The notes: a model not told the origin generated them from the sequence alone. Positions 35,697 through 43,869 are shown, counted from the stretch's first letter. The stretch is 64,000 bases of DNA from Chitinophagales bacterium (GCA_019694955.1 JAIBAX010000008.1:43271-107270), one strand, 5' to 3'. Numbers and translations are program-made.

Positions 35697-35777
35697 ATGA
35701 AAAATTGTGTAGCTATACTTCTAAACGCTGCGGCATGTTGTTGCTGTTGTTGTTGCCCACATATGGGTGAGGTATAG
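35697..35777 (+). CDS. Cysteine-run leader peptide (attenuator uORF)
   Basis: A 26-codon ORF that reads MKNCVAILLNAAA, then seven Cys codons in a row (35736-35756: TGT TGT TGC TGT TGT TGT TGC), then PHMGEV and TAG at 35775-35777. One further Cys is at codon 4. Cys is normally rare, so this run directly before a cysteine-synthesis operon is a strong sign of a leader peptide whose translation senses charged tRNA-Cys. The stop codon lies just beyond the antiterminator arm (35766-35773), so a ribosome finishing translation would cover that arm. No Shine-Dalgarno is visible, which is normal for this phylum. Confidence 0.88.
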   Translation: MKNCVAILLNAAACCCCCCCPHMGEV

Positions 35778-35841
35778 TTATTGGAAAAGATATTTCTAAA
35801 CTGCTTGCAAGCCTCGCCTGAAAATGGTGAGGTTTTTTTTT
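35766..35841 (+). promoter_or_regulatory. Transcription attenuator: competing antiterminator and terminator
   Basis: Two copies of GGTGAGGT (35766-35773 and 35826-35833) can each pair with the single CCTCGCC at 35812-35818. Pairing with the second copy makes a terminator hairpin of 7-10 bp (one G-U) with loop TGAAAAT, followed by nine T (35833-35841). Pairing with the first copy makes an antiterminator that sequesters the terminator arm. A ribosome stalled in the Cys run leaves the first copy free, favouring readthrough; one that reaches the stop codon masks it, favouring termination. This matches the trp/his-type attenuation logic. Confidence 0.82.
35812..35841 (+). terminator. Intrinsic terminator of the cysteine attenuator
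   Basis: CCTCGCC-TGAAAAT-GGTGAGG followed by T9, 9 nt before the cysM ATG at 35850. The stem can be extended by A-U pairs into the T-run. It is the only good T-tailed hairpin between the leader ORF and cysM. Confidence 0.85.
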
Positions 35842-35849
35842 GCAATAAA

Positions 35850-36794
35850 ATGAAGGAAATGGAAGTGTTAACAGTACAAACAGATATAAAAGAGCGCCTT
35901 GGGAGGATAAGTCAATTAGTGGGCAATACTCCACTCGCTGATATTTCAGTATTATCTCCGAATCCGGATGTTCGCATTTTGGCGAAAGTAGAATGGCAAC
36001 AACTTTCCAATAGTGTGAAGGCCAGAGCAGCTTTCAATATTATAAAACATGCAGTGGAAAATGGGGAAATCCATTCAGGAAGAGGATTGATAGATGCCTC
36101 TAGTGGCAATACAGCCGTAGCCTACGCAGCCGTAGGTGCCGCACTTGGTATTCCAATTACTATCTGCCTCCCCGAAAATGCTTCATCACAAAAGAAAATT
36201 GCCCTACATGCCTTGGGTGCAACAACTGTCCTTACTTCTAAGTTTGGCACTACTGACGAAGCGCAACAAAAGGCTAAGGAATTGGCAATGAACCATCCGG
36301 AGAAATATTGGTATGCCGACCAATATGCCAATGAAGATAATTGGAGGGCCCACTATTATGGAACAGCTCAGGAAATCTTATATCAGACAAATGCAAGCAT
36401 TACCCATTTTGTTGCAGGGTTAGGAACAACCGGTACTTTTATGGGCATCGGAAGAAGGCTTAAAGCAGAAAACCCTGACATCCAACTAATATCCCTCCAA
36501 CCGGATGTTGCCATGCACGGATTGGAAGGTTGGAAGCACCTTGAATCGGCAAAAGTACCCAAGATTTATGATGCGGAATTGGCAAATGACGCTTTCTTTA
36601 TTGACACTTGGGAGGCATATGAGGTACTTAAAAAAACGGCTAAGGAGACAGGATTATTGGTGAGCCCTTCTGCTGCTGCCAATATTGCCGGAGCAATTAA
36701 ATTAGCTAACACAATTACATCAGGAACGATTGTAACCATATTAACAGATCATGGTAGTAATTACCCTGAAATTTTAAATGAAATCTTTAACTAG
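35850..36794 (+). CDS. cysM: Cysteine synthase, CysM-like PLP enzyme
   Basis: Fold-type II PLP enzyme of the O-acetylserine/O-phosphoserine sulfhydrylase family, 314 residues from the ATG at 35850 (35859 is an alternative). The PLP Lys lies in SNSVKARAA (residue 57), the substrate loop is SSGNTAVAYA, and GLGTTGTFMGIGRRL binds the cofactor phosphate. An upstream in-frame TTG at 35781 would force translation through the terminator hairpin and is rejected. Its neighbours (JAMM protease, sulfur carrier, MoeZ-like E1) reproduce the mycobacterial CysM/Mec/CysO/MoeZ set, so the sulfur donor is probably a carrier-protein thiocarboxylate rather than free sulfide. Inference from context, not shown by sequence. 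Confidence 0.9.
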   Translation: MKEMEVLTVQTDIKERLGRISQLVGNTPLADISVLSPNPDVRILAKVEWQQLSNSVKARAAFNIIKHAVENGEIHSGRGLIDASSGNTAVAYAAVGAALGIPITICLPENASSQKKIALHALGATTVLTSKFGTTDEAQQKAKELAMNHPEKYWYADQYANEDNWRAHYYGTAQEILYQTNASITHFVAGLGTTGTFMGIGRRLKAENPDIQLISLQPDVAMHGLEGWKHLESAKVPKIYDAELANDAFFIDTWEAYEVLKKTAKETGLLVSPSAAANIAGAIKLANTITSGTIVTILTDHGSNYPEILNEIFN

Positions 36795-36799
36795 GGAAA

Positions 36800-37237
36800 A
36801 TGAAAAAATTAATACTGGAAGAAAAGGCATTTAATATTATTGCTGAACATGGAAGTACAGATTTCCCGAACGAATGTTGCGGGTTTCTTTTTGGTAAGGA
36901 TAAAGAAGGCAAACGTACCATTACTGAAGCTAATCCGGTTGTGAACGCCAAACAAGGTGATCAGCGCCGCAGGTTTGAGATTGCCCCAAACGATTATATA
37001 AAAGCAGAAATGTATGCATTACAGAACGATTTGCAACTGTTGGGCGTATATCATTCACATCCGCAACATCCTGCCATCCCATCGGAGCATGACCTTAAAG
37101 TGGCCTTGCCTTTCTTTTCTTATGTCATTATTTCAGTCATAGATGGCATAGTGGATCATATCCGTTCCTGGCAATTGAACGATGAAGGAACATTTGAAGA
37201 AGAGACCGTTCAAAGAAATATATTTTCATTAAATTAA
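36800..37237 (+). CDS. JAMM/Mov34 metalloprotease (Mec/QbsD-like)
   Basis: 145-residue JAB1/MPN zinc protease. Glu near residue 25 (PNECCGFLFG) and the metal-binding HSHPQHPAIPSEHD (H-x-H-x10-D with intervening Ser) define an active JAMM site. In Mycobacterium tuberculosis the homologue Mec releases Cys from CysO-Cys; in QbsD-type systems a homologue trims residues beyond the carrier's Gly-Gly. Here it lies between cysM (5-bp gap) and the carrier gene (12-bp gap), and the carrier has such a tail, so it may do both jobs. Confidence 0.88.
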   Translation: MKKLILEEKAFNIIAEHGSTDFPNECCGFLFGKDKEGKRTITEANPVVNAKQGDQRRRFEIAPNDYIKAEMYALQNDLQLLGVYHSHPQHPAIPSEHDLKVALPFFSYVIISVIDGIVDHIRSWQLNDEGTFEEETVQRNIFSLN

Positions 37238-37249
37238 ACAATTTTATAT

Positions 37250-37540
37250 ATGGCGCAAATTATAATACCTACTCCTTTGCGAAAATACACAGAAGAACAG
37301 GCAGTATTTACAACCGACCAACCAACTGTTGAGCTTGCTATCAACGAATTAGTCAATAAGTTTCCGGCACTAAAAACGCAGGTTATAGATAATAGCGGCA
37401 AGCTTAGGAGTTTTATAAAAGTATTTATTGGCGAAGAGGATATAAGAGGCCTCGGAGGTGAGCAAGCCACTATTGGCGACAAAGACGTTGTAAGCCTGAT
37501 TCCTGCAATTGCAGGTGGAGTAAGTGTATCATTAAACTGA
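37250..37540 (+). CDS. ThiS/MoaD-like sulfur carrier protein with C-terminal tail (CysO-like)
   Basis: 96-residue beta-grasp sulfur carrier. The core reads IIIPTPLRKYTEEQAVFTTD, then the MoaD/CysO-type VFIGEEDIRGLGGEQATIGD and DVVSLIPAIAGG. Gly-Gly is at residues 89-90, but the protein continues with VSVSLN, six more residues. Carriers must end in Gly-Gly to be adenylated and thiocarboxylated, so this tail must be removed first, as in the QbsE/QbsD pair. The JAMM protease encoded immediately upstream is the obvious candidate. Confidence 0.88.
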   Translation: MAQIIIPTPLRKYTEEQAVFTTDQPTVELAINELVNKFPALKTQVIDNSGKLRSFIKVFIGEEDIRGLGGEQATIGDKDVVSLIPAIAGGVSVSLN

Positions 37541-37548
37541 ACATTATC

Positions 37549-38712
37549 ATGGAAGAAATAATATTATCAAAAGAAGAATTGAGCCGCTATTCGCGGCATA
37601 TTATTATCCCCGAAGTGGGATTGGAAGGACAGAAAAAACTCAAAGCGGCGAAGGTCTTAGTGGTAGGAACCGGCGGATTGGGGAGTCCACTATTGTTATA
37701 CTTAACCGCTGCAGGCATTGGCACCATTGGAATAGTAGATTTTGATGTGGTAGATGAAAGCAACCTTCAACGTCAGGTGTTGTTTACAGTGGAGGATATT
37801 GGCGTTCCCAAAGTGATGGCCGCCAAGAAACGTCTACAGGCGCTCAACCCACATGTAAAGTTTGAAGTGTATAATGAAATGTTGGATAGCACAAATGCCT
37901 TGCAGATCTTTAAAAATTATGATGTTGTTGCAGATGGTACCGATAATTTTCCAACAAGATATCTGGTGAATGATGCCTGTTATTTAACAGGTATACCAAA
38001 TGTATATGCTTCCATTTTTAGATTTGATGGGCAAGTATCAGTTTTTAATTATAGAGATAATTCTGGAGAATTAGGTCCTAATTATCGAGATTTATATCCT
38101 GAGCCACCTCCGCCGGGTTTAGTGCCCAGCTGTGCAGAAGGAGGCGTCATCGGCGTACTTCCCGGGATTATTGGAAGCCTTCAAGCCAATGAAGTGATAA
38201 AAATCATTACCGGAATGGGGGATACTTTGTCTGGAAGGTTATTTGCCTTCGACGCTTTAGGATTTACTACCAGAATTTTTAAAGTCTTTAAAGATAAAAC
38301 CAATCCCTTGAGTGGCGAAAATCCAACACAAAAGACATTGATTGATTATCAGCAATTCTGTGGTATTACGGCAGAGAAAGATAAACAAGCCAATGAAATT
38401 AAAGAAATTACAGTAGAGGCATTCATGCGTATGAAAAATGAGCATGAAACTTTCCAACTCATTGATGTTAGGGAACAGTTTGAGTATGACTTAGTGAATA
38501 TGGAGGGGGAGTTGATTCCCTTGGGTACGCTGCTCAATAATGTGAACAAGATTGCACAAGACAAAATGGTGGTAGTACACTGTAAGAGTGGTGCAAGAAG
38601 TGCAAGAGCCATACAATCGTTGCAGGCATTAGGATTCAAGAATTTATATAACCTGAAAGGCGGTATTTTGGCATATATCAAAGAATTTGAGCCTGAGTTG
38701 CCATTGTATTAA
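37549..38712 (+). CDS. MoeZ-like E1 adenylyltransferase/sulfurtransferase with rhodanese domain
   Basis: 387 residues. The ThiF/MoeB domain (about 1-255) has VVGTGGLGSPLLLYL (ATP site), the Arg finger in ESNLQRQ, TDNFPTRYL and VPSCAEGGVIGVLPGIIGS. The last matches the PPPPGLVPSCAEGGV form of MoeZ, without MoeB-type CxxC zinc cysteines at the usual places. The C-terminal rhodanese domain (about 280-385) has catalytic Cys in VVHCKSGARSARA. It would adenylate the carrier C-terminus and transfer persulfide sulfur to it. Last gene of the operon, 8 bp after the carrier. Confidence 0.92.
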   Translation: MEEIILSKEELSRYSRHIIIPEVGLEGQKKLKAAKVLVVGTGGLGSPLLLYLTAAGIGTIGIVDFDVVDESNLQRQVLFTVEDIGVPKVMAAKKRLQALNPHVKFEVYNEMLDSTNALQIFKNYDVVADGTDNFPTRYLVNDACYLTGIPNVYASIFRFDGQVSVFNYRDNSGELGPNYRDLYPEPPPPGLVPSCAEGGVIGVLPGIIGSLQANEVIKIITGMGDTLSGRLFAFDALGFTTRIFKVFKDKTNPLSGENPTQKTLIDYQQFCGITAEKDKQANEIKEITVEAFMRMKNEHETFQLIDVREQFEYDLVNMEGELIPLGTLLNNVNKIAQDKMVVVHCKSGARSARAIQSLQALGFKNLYNLKGGILAYIKEFEPELPLY

Positions 38713-38767
38713 AAATAAAAGACAAACTTGGCTTATAACAAGATGATTTATAAAGTAGTCCACTCGT

Positions 38768-38789
38768 GTTCTCGTCGAGACACGAGAAC
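38768..38789. other. Inverted repeat downstream of the cysteine operon
   Basis: GTTCTCG, an 8-nt loop, then CGAGAAC, embedded in a longer CTCGTGTTCTCG-type palindromic stretch between two convergent genes. No T-run follows, so a terminator role is possible but not evident. Confidence 0.4.
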
Positions 38790-38836
38790 GAGGAATTTGG
38801 TTCTATTAATGAGCTATTTTATAATTACTTTTGTGA

Positions 38837-39460
38837 TTATATCGTCCAGCAATCTTTAACGATGGCAACGATATACCAAGAATCATCATATTTTTCCCAT
38901 ACTATTCTAAGTGCCTGCCAATCCATGCCTTGATATTCTTTGTTAAAACCACTAAAGAAATATTCAACAAATTGGCTGCCGGGAAATTTTTCTGCTACAT
39001 TAGAAGGTGTGTTTCCCGTTTTATTGCATTGGTTAATAGAGATTTTTTCCGACTGAATGAAATTGTATTTCGAGATGAAAGCATCCAAGTAATGCTTAAA
39101 ATCCATGTTTATAGGTTCTCCTGAGCCATCATAAATGCCAAAGTTGATAATGGTTGAATCACCGTAATACTTGCTGATTTGTTCCCTGGAAAGCGTTGGG
39201 TGTATTTGTTCGTCGATATAGGCGTATGGTGAAAATAGCACACCTTTCTTCGGATGTATTAAAACAATCAGGTTGCTGATTTCGCCTTCCTGTATTGCCT
39301 TTACCGCAGAGAAGGATAGCTGTTCCAAAATCTCTTCAGTAGAAATGTGTTTCGTTTCATGCGGTAAGGAACTTTTCACCTTAGGTTTCACACAATAAGC
39401 AAAGAGCAATATTGCCATAGAAAAAATCGTGTAACCAATTTTCTTCTGAAAAATATTCAT
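38837..39460 (-). CDS. Putative lipoprotein, unknown
   Basis: 207 residues. A signal sequence IGYTIFSMAILLFAYCVKPK places a lipobox Cys near position 23. The mature region (KHISTEEILEQLSFSAVKAI, PKKGVLFSPYAYIDEQIHP and a Trp-rich C-terminus, WQALRIVWEKYDDSWYIVAI) suggests a small globular NTF2/SnoaL-like domain, but I cannot name a family with confidence. Monocistronic. Confidence 0.65.
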   Translation of the reverse strand: MNIFQKKIGYTIFSMAILLFAYCVKPKVKSSLPHETKHISTEEILEQLSFSAVKAIQEGEISNLIVLIHPKKGVLFSPYAYIDEQIHPTLSREQISKYYGDSTIINFGIYDGSGEPINMDFKHYLDAFISKYNFIQSEKISINQCNKTGNTPSNVAEKFPGSQFVEYFFSGFNKEYQGMDWQALRIVWEKYDDSWYIVAIVKDCWTI

Positions 39461-39617
39461 TCAGTTAATTTCTTTTATACATTCATACAAAACGCTTGCC
39501 AAATAAGAATGATAAAACGCCCCCCTTTCTTAATCATTGTAATGACGGAGCAAAATTATTATAATATTATGATGGAAATGAATTTTTAGAAGACTTTTTT
39601 TATTAAATACAGAATAT

Positions 39618-39625
39618 TATCTTTG
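39618..39625 (+). promoter_or_regulatory. -7 promoter box of tRNA-Leu
   Basis: TATCTTTG fits TAnnTTTG, 26 nt upstream of the mature tRNA 5' end, as expected for a short 5' leader. No -33 TTG is evident. Confidence 0.55.
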
Positions 39626-39651
39626 CACCTCGTTTTGAAGAAGTTCTTATT

Positions 39652-39733
39652 GCGGGCGTGGCGAAATTGGTAGACGCACTAGACTTAGGATCTAGCGCCG
39701 CGAGGTGTGGGGGTTCGAGTCCCTTCGCCCGCA
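39652..39733 (+). tRNA. tRNA-Leu (anticodon TAG)
   Basis: 82-nt class II tRNA. The acceptor stem GCGGGCG pairs with CGCCCGC (39726-39732), discriminator A. The anticodon stem-loop is CTAGA-CTTAGGA-TCTAG with anticodon TAG. A long variable arm (GCGCCGCGAGGTGT region) identifies Leu, and the T loop is TTCGAGT. No encoded CCA. It is followed by its own terminator and lies just upstream of tig. Confidence 0.95.
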
Positions 39734-39740
39734 CTTAAAG

Positions 39741-39777
39741 CACAGTCAGGGTATGTTTATCCTGACTGTGTTTATTT
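39741..39777 (+). terminator. Terminator after tRNA-Leu
   Basis: Perfect 10-bp stem CACAGTCAGG / CCTGACTGTG with a 10-nt loop, followed by TTTATTT. It separates the tRNA transcript from tig, which starts 21 bp further on. Confidence 0.88.
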
Positions 39778-39797
39778 AACACCTAAAAATTTTTAAT

Positions 39798-41153
39798 GTG
39801 AATATTATTAGAGAAAATATCGACGAACTCAATGCTATCCTTAAGGTAACCATTTCTAAAGAGGATTATCTCCCAAAATTGGAAGAAGGTCTTAAGAATG
39901 CAAAAAAAAATATCAACCTGAATGGCTTCCGTAAAGGCATGGTACCAACAGGAATCGTAAAGAAAATGTATGGCAATGCTATACTTTTTGAAGAACTGAA
40001 CAAAGTAATTGGTGAAGCCACCAATCAATATTTTAAAGAGGAGAACCTAAACATCTTAGGGAGACCTTTACAAAAGAACATGATTGAAGAAGTGGACATC
40101 AACCAACCTACTGATGTTGAACTAGAATATGAAATTGGCCTCGCTCCCGAAATTGACCTTTCCAAAATTGAAGGGTTGGCAGTTTCAACACAAACGTTGA
40201 TGATTTCCGAAGAGGATGTTGAGAAGGAATTAGAGAACTTAAGGAAAAGATACGGTGTCTCCAGTGAGATTGAAAGCTATCAGGATGAAGCAGATATCAT
40301 CAATGTCTCCTTTGCTGAGATGGCTGACGATAAAGAAAAAGAAAATGGAATAAAATCGCATACTTCTATTACACTCAGCATGATTAAAGACAAGAAATTG
40401 TCTTCAAAAATTCAGCAGTCAAAAAAGGGAGATGCGTTTGAAGTAGATATCTTTAAGGATTTCGATCGTGAAAAAGAAGCCATTGCCAAACATATTTTAG
40501 GACTAAAAGAAGGCGTTCCTGCTGACATGAGTGAGGATTTTAATATGACCATTACTTCATTCCAACATTTAGAACCGGCAGAACTCAATCAGGAATTATT
40601 TGACAAAGTGTTTGGCGCTGATAGAGTAACTACTTTGGAACAGGCTAAAGAGGCACTGAGAACCGAAATGAGCAATTATTTTGTCGAGATGGCAGAGAAT
40701 AGAAAAAAGCAATCCATCATCGATGCTGTCTTAGGTAGACTGAATCTGGAACTTCCTGACGATTTTCTGAAAAGATGGTTGATGACAGCCAATGAAAAAC
40801 CGCTGACACAAGAACAAATAGAAGCAGAATATCCACATTTTTCTCACGACCTTAGATGGACCATCGTTTCAGCAAAAATGCAAGATGAGCATGACTTGAG
40901 ACCTAATTTTGACGATATTAAAGCATACTCAAAAGAACAAACTAAGAAGCAGTTTGAGCGTTTCTCACCCAATGGCGAACCCATCAGTGAAGAAACTATT
41001 GAGATGATAAGCAACCAAATGCTCGCAAAAGAAGACTATGTCAAAAAGTCATATGATGCCGTGTTGGAACAAAAGTTGTTTGATTTCCTTCAAACCAAGT
41101 TGACTGTTTCAGCGGAGGCAGTAGCTTTGGAGGATTTCTTCAAAAAAAATTAA
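39798..41153 (+). CDS. tig: Trigger factor
   Basis: Ribosome-bound chaperone, 451 residues. The start is the GTG at 39798 (an overlapping ATG two bases upstream leads straight into a stop). The N-terminal ribosome-binding domain contains LNGFRKGMVPTGIVKKMYG, the equivalent of the GFRxGxxP signature. A divergent PPIase-like domain (about 150-240) and the helical C-terminal domain follow. First of the conserved tig-clpP-clpX order. Confidence 0.94.
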   Translation: MNIIRENIDELNAILKVTISKEDYLPKLEEGLKNAKKNINLNGFRKGMVPTGIVKKMYGNAILFEELNKVIGEATNQYFKEENLNILGRPLQKNMIEEVDINQPTDVELEYEIGLAPEIDLSKIEGLAVSTQTLMISEEDVEKELENLRKRYGVSSEIESYQDEADIINVSFAEMADDKEKENGIKSHTSITLSMIKDKKLSSKIQQSKKGDAFEVDIFKDFDREKEAIAKHILGLKEGVPADMSEDFNMTITSFQHLEPAELNQELFDKVFGADRVTTLEQAKEALRTEMSNYFVEMAENRKKQSIIDAVLGRLNLELPDDFLKRWLMTANEKPLTQEQIEAEYPHFSHDLRWTIVSAKMQDEHDLRPNFDDIKAYSKEQTKKQFERFSPNGEPISEETIEMISNQMLAKEDYVKKSYDAVLEQKLFDFLQTKLTVSAEAVALEDFFKKN

Positions 41154-41159
41154 AAGTTT

Positions 41160-41843
41160 ATGAACAATCAGAATGAATTCAGAAAATATGCCATCCACCA
41201 CCTCGGCATGTCTTCCAATGCTTTAGACCAGTACATGCAACACAATATTGTTAGCTTAACACCTAATATTATTGAAGAACGACCTATGAATATTGCGGCA
41301 TTGGACGTGTTTTCAAGGTTGATGATGGATAGGATTATTTTCTTAGGTACTGCCATCGATGATTATGTTGGAAATATTATTACAGCGCAATTATTGTTCC
41401 TAGAGTCGGCAGATGCTGCACGCGATGTAATGATTTATGTGAACAGTCCCGGAGGTAGCGTTTATGCAGGTTTAGGTATTTATGATACCATGCAATATAT
41501 CAGACCGGAAATCAACACCATTTGTACCGGTATTGCCGCATCAATGGCAGCGGTTTTGATGTGTGCCGGAGAAAAAGGTAAGAGAAGTGCACTGAAACAC
41601 AGCCGCATCATGATCCATCAACCGATGGGTGGCGCACAAGGACAAGTAAGTGAAATAGAAATTACTTACAAGCAAATCACCATGTTGAAGAAAGAATTAT
41701 ACGATATCATTGCCAACCATTCCGGTCAATCCTATGAAAAAGTAGAAAAAGACAGCGATAGAGATTATTGGATGACTTCAGAAGAGGCCAAAGAATACGG
41801 TATGATTGACGAAGTACTCTTCAAAAATAAACTAACAAAATAA
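41160..41843 (+). CDS. clpP: ATP-dependent Clp protease proteolytic subunit
   Basis: 227-residue serine protease forming the tetradecameric chamber. The catalytic Ser lies in [12 protein letters not shown], His in [12 protein letters not shown] and Asp in the later [14 protein letters not shown] region; [13 protein letters not shown] is the substrate-strand motif. Located 6 bp after tig and 5 bp before clpX, so an operon. Usual family length, slightly extended at the N-terminus. Confidence 0.96.
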   Translation: MNNQNEFRKYAIHHLGMSSNALDQYMQHNIVSLTPNIIEERPMNIAALDVFSRLMMDRIIFLGTAIDDYVGNIITAQLLFLESADAARDVMIYVNSPGGSVYAGLGIYDTMQYIRPEINTICTGIAASMAAVLMCAGEKGKRSALKHSRIMIHQPMGGAQGQVSEIEITYKQITMLKKELYDIIANHSGQSYEKVEKDSDRDYWMTSEEAKEYGMIDEVLFKNKLTK

Positions 41844-41848
41844 TATAC

Positions 41849-43096
41849 ATGTCTGTAAAGAAAGGAAACCAACGGTGTTCGTTTTGTGGTAAACCCAAAG
41901 ATGAAGTGATGATACTCATTGCAGGAATCGAAGGGTTTATCTGTGAGAATTGTGTGGATCAGGCACAAAGCATCGTCTTAGACGAACTGTCCCACAAGAA
42001 CCATCAACATAGCACCGTTGGTTTACCTGCTTCTAAAGTTGCCAAGCCCAAAGAAATCAAATTTTTCTTAGATCAGTATATCATCGGACAAGAAGATGCT
42101 AAAAAGGTAATTTCTGTTGCTGTTTACAATCATTACAAAAGACTCAACCAGCCACATCATGACGAAGATGTAGAGATTGAAAAATCGAATATTATCTTAG
42201 TAGGAAGAACGGGTACCGGCAAGACATTAATTGCAAAAACCATCGCCAAGCTACTGAATGTGCCTTTTACCATTGTAGATGCTACGGTATTTACTGAGGC
42301 AGGTTATGTAGGTGAAGATGTGGAGAGTATCTTATCCAGGTTGTTACAGGTATGTAATTATGATACCAAGGCAGCCGAGAGAGGTATTGTCTATATTGAT
42401 GAGATCGATAAAATTGCCAGAAAAAGCGACAATCCTTCCATTACCAGAGATGTTTCGGGGGAAGGTGTGCAGCAGTCCATGCTAAAATTATTGGAAGGTA
42501 CGGAAGTATATGTTCCGCCACAGGGTGGACGCAAGCATCCGGAGCAAAAGATGATTAAAGTAGACACCAAGAACATCCTCTTTATCTGCGGCGGTGCATT
42601 TGACGGACTGGAGCGCATCATTGCGAAACGAGCACAAGCGACTACAGTAGGCTTTAAAAAAGCGGATAATAGAATTGATATCGACAAAGACAATCTTTTG
42701 GAATACGTCAATCACCACGACTTGAAATCCTTTGGGTTAATTCCCGAACTTTTGGGTCGTTTGCCCGTATTATGTCACCTTGATCCATTGGATAAAATTG
42801 CTTTAAGAGCCATCTTAACAGAGCCTAAAAATGCCCTTTTTAAGCAATATGAAAAGCTATTTCAAATGGAAAACATCACCTTTGAAATGGATGAAGCAGC
42901 CATCGAGTTTATCGTTGACAAGGCTTTTGAGTTTAAGTTAGGGGCTCGTGGATTGCGTTCTATTTGTGAGTCTATCATAAACGATGCCATGTATGAACTT
43001 CCCGGTCAGACGGAAATCAGCCGCTTCATCATCACCAAAGAATACGCCGAAGAAAAACTCAACAAGAGCAAGTTGCGCAAGTTGAAGGTGGCGTAA
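41849..43096 (+). CDS. clpX: ATP-dependent Clp protease ATP-binding subunit ClpX
   Basis: 415-residue AAA+ unfoldase. The N-terminal zinc-binding domain has [10 protein letters not shown] and CENCVDQA; Walker A is [16 protein letters not shown], Walker [13 protein letters not shown], the pore loop [10 protein letters not shown], and sensor/arginine regions include [12 protein letters not shown] and [10 protein letters not shown]. It feeds substrates to ClpP. Last gene of the tig-clpP-clpX operon. Confidence 0.97.
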   Translation: MSVKKGNQRCSFCGKPKDEVMILIAGIEGFICENCVDQAQSIVLDELSHKNHQHSTVGLPASKVAKPKEIKFFLDQYIIGQEDAKKVISVAVYNHYKRLNQPHHDEDVEIEKSNIILVGRTGTGKTLIAKTIAKLLNVPFTIVDATVFTEAGYVGEDVESILSRLLQVCNYDTKAAERGIVYIDEIDKIARKSDNPSITRDVSGEGVQQSMLKLLEGTEVYVPPQGGRKHPEQKMIKVDTKNILFICGGAFDGLERIIAKRAQATTVGFKKADNRIDIDKDNLLEYVNHHDLKSFGLIPELLGRLPVLCHLDPLDKIALRAILTEPKNALFKQYEKLFQMENITFEMDEAAIEFIVDKAFEFKLGARGLRSICESIINDAMYELPGQTEISRFIITKEYAEEKLNKSKLRKLKVA

Positions 43097-43300
43097 AGAA
43101 TGGGTTGGTATCTTCATTGTACAACAAATCACTCGGTACTGACTTAAGATTTTGACAACATTTTCAGGTGTGACCAACGGCGTACTAAAAGGACAACCTC
43201 CACCGAAACCGACTTTATGCACCTTGTCTAATTATTTATACGATTTAGGTTTACTTAGTGTTGTGAATAGGATAGTTCAGAGTAGATAAAATAAATCAGT
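43097..43300 (-). other. Intergenic fragment with a GFGGGCPF-type remnant
   Basis: The minus strand reads KVHKVGFGGGCPFSTPLV then TPENVVKILSQY across 43130-43222, running toward the 3' end of clpX. The fragment shares a 23-nt stretch with 44862-44885. It resembles a stranded piece of a modular toxin tail but cannot be identified further. Confidence 0.45.
43191..43213 (-). repeat. Short repeat encoding VGFGGGCP, copy 1
   Basis: Read on the plus strand this is GGACAACCTCCACCGAAACCGAC, recurring at 44862-44885 with one extra A in the homopolymer. A shorter shared stretch (AAAAGGACAACCT) occurs at 44735-44747. All three translate on the minus strand to [G]GCP[F/I]. Confidence 0.7.
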
Positions 43301-43852
43301 TCAATTATCATTTACCCACTCTTCCTTCTCAAAATCCCATCTAATATTAGCATTACAATATCGTGGGTCATCTTTTGATAAGATTACTTTATTTTCTTCA
43401 ATGAACCAAACCTTTTTCTTATTATAGTGTGCAACAATCCTATCAATTACACTTGTGTGGTCATAAACACAAATAGGTTCTAACCCTATACATTCTTCCT
43501 TTCTTACTTTAATTTCTCGCGGAGGTTCATAATAATATAATGTACACTCTAAAGTATATCCATCCTGCAAAAATGCGGGAGGTATCTTTAATACTTCTTC
43601 ATAACGCACCTCAGTATTTGCAATCACCTCAAAAACTCCATCCTTAATAACATATTCATATAAAGCAACATAAAATAGTATTGGCGACTTGATTAAATCT
43701 TTCAATAAAAATTCATCGAAATGTTTTTCGTCAATTCTATAGTCGTATACACAAATATTGGTTTGACTTAATACCTTCCCAAATGATAATTTTCCATCCC
43801 CTGTCGGAATTTTTAGTATTAATCCGTCTTTTATTCGTTGTCTTTTTGCCAT
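43301..43852 (-). CDS. Immunity protein 26-like (Imm26) protein
   Basis: 183 residues. The N-terminus KRQRIKDGLILKIPTGDGKL followed by SFGKVLSQ matches the start of Imm26 proteins (I/F-x-I/L-P-x-GDGK-x-x-x-G-R/K-V/I-L), a family that protects against polymorphic toxins. The rest, with an aromatic-rich C-terminus (IRWDFEKEEWVNDN), is not diagnostic. It is the first of a row of immunity-like genes on the minus strand, and no intact toxin gene is nearby. Confidence 0.6.
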   Translation of the reverse strand: MAKRQRIKDGLILKIPTGDGKLSFGKVLSQTNICVYDYRIDEKHFDEFLLKDLIKSPILFYVALYEYVIKDGVFEVIANTEVRYEEVLKIPPAFLQDGYTLECTLYYYEPPREIKVRKEECIGLEPICVYDHTSVIDRIVAHYNKKKVWFIEENKVILSKDDPRYCNANIRWDFEKEEWVNDN

Positions 43853-43869
43853 CTCTTTATCAAAAATTC

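Noticed and set aside
35781..35849. In-frame TTG at 35781 that would extend CysM by 23 residues
   Set aside because: The extension is encoded by the terminator hairpin and its T-run, has no family similarity, and contradicts the attenuator. The ATG at 35850 fits the family.
42938..43222. 94-codon minus-strand ORF beginning MHKVGFGGGCPF as a gene
   Set aside because: Two thirds of it lies antisense to the conserved 3' end of clpX; only the first 30 codons carry a plausible remnant, annotated as a fragment.
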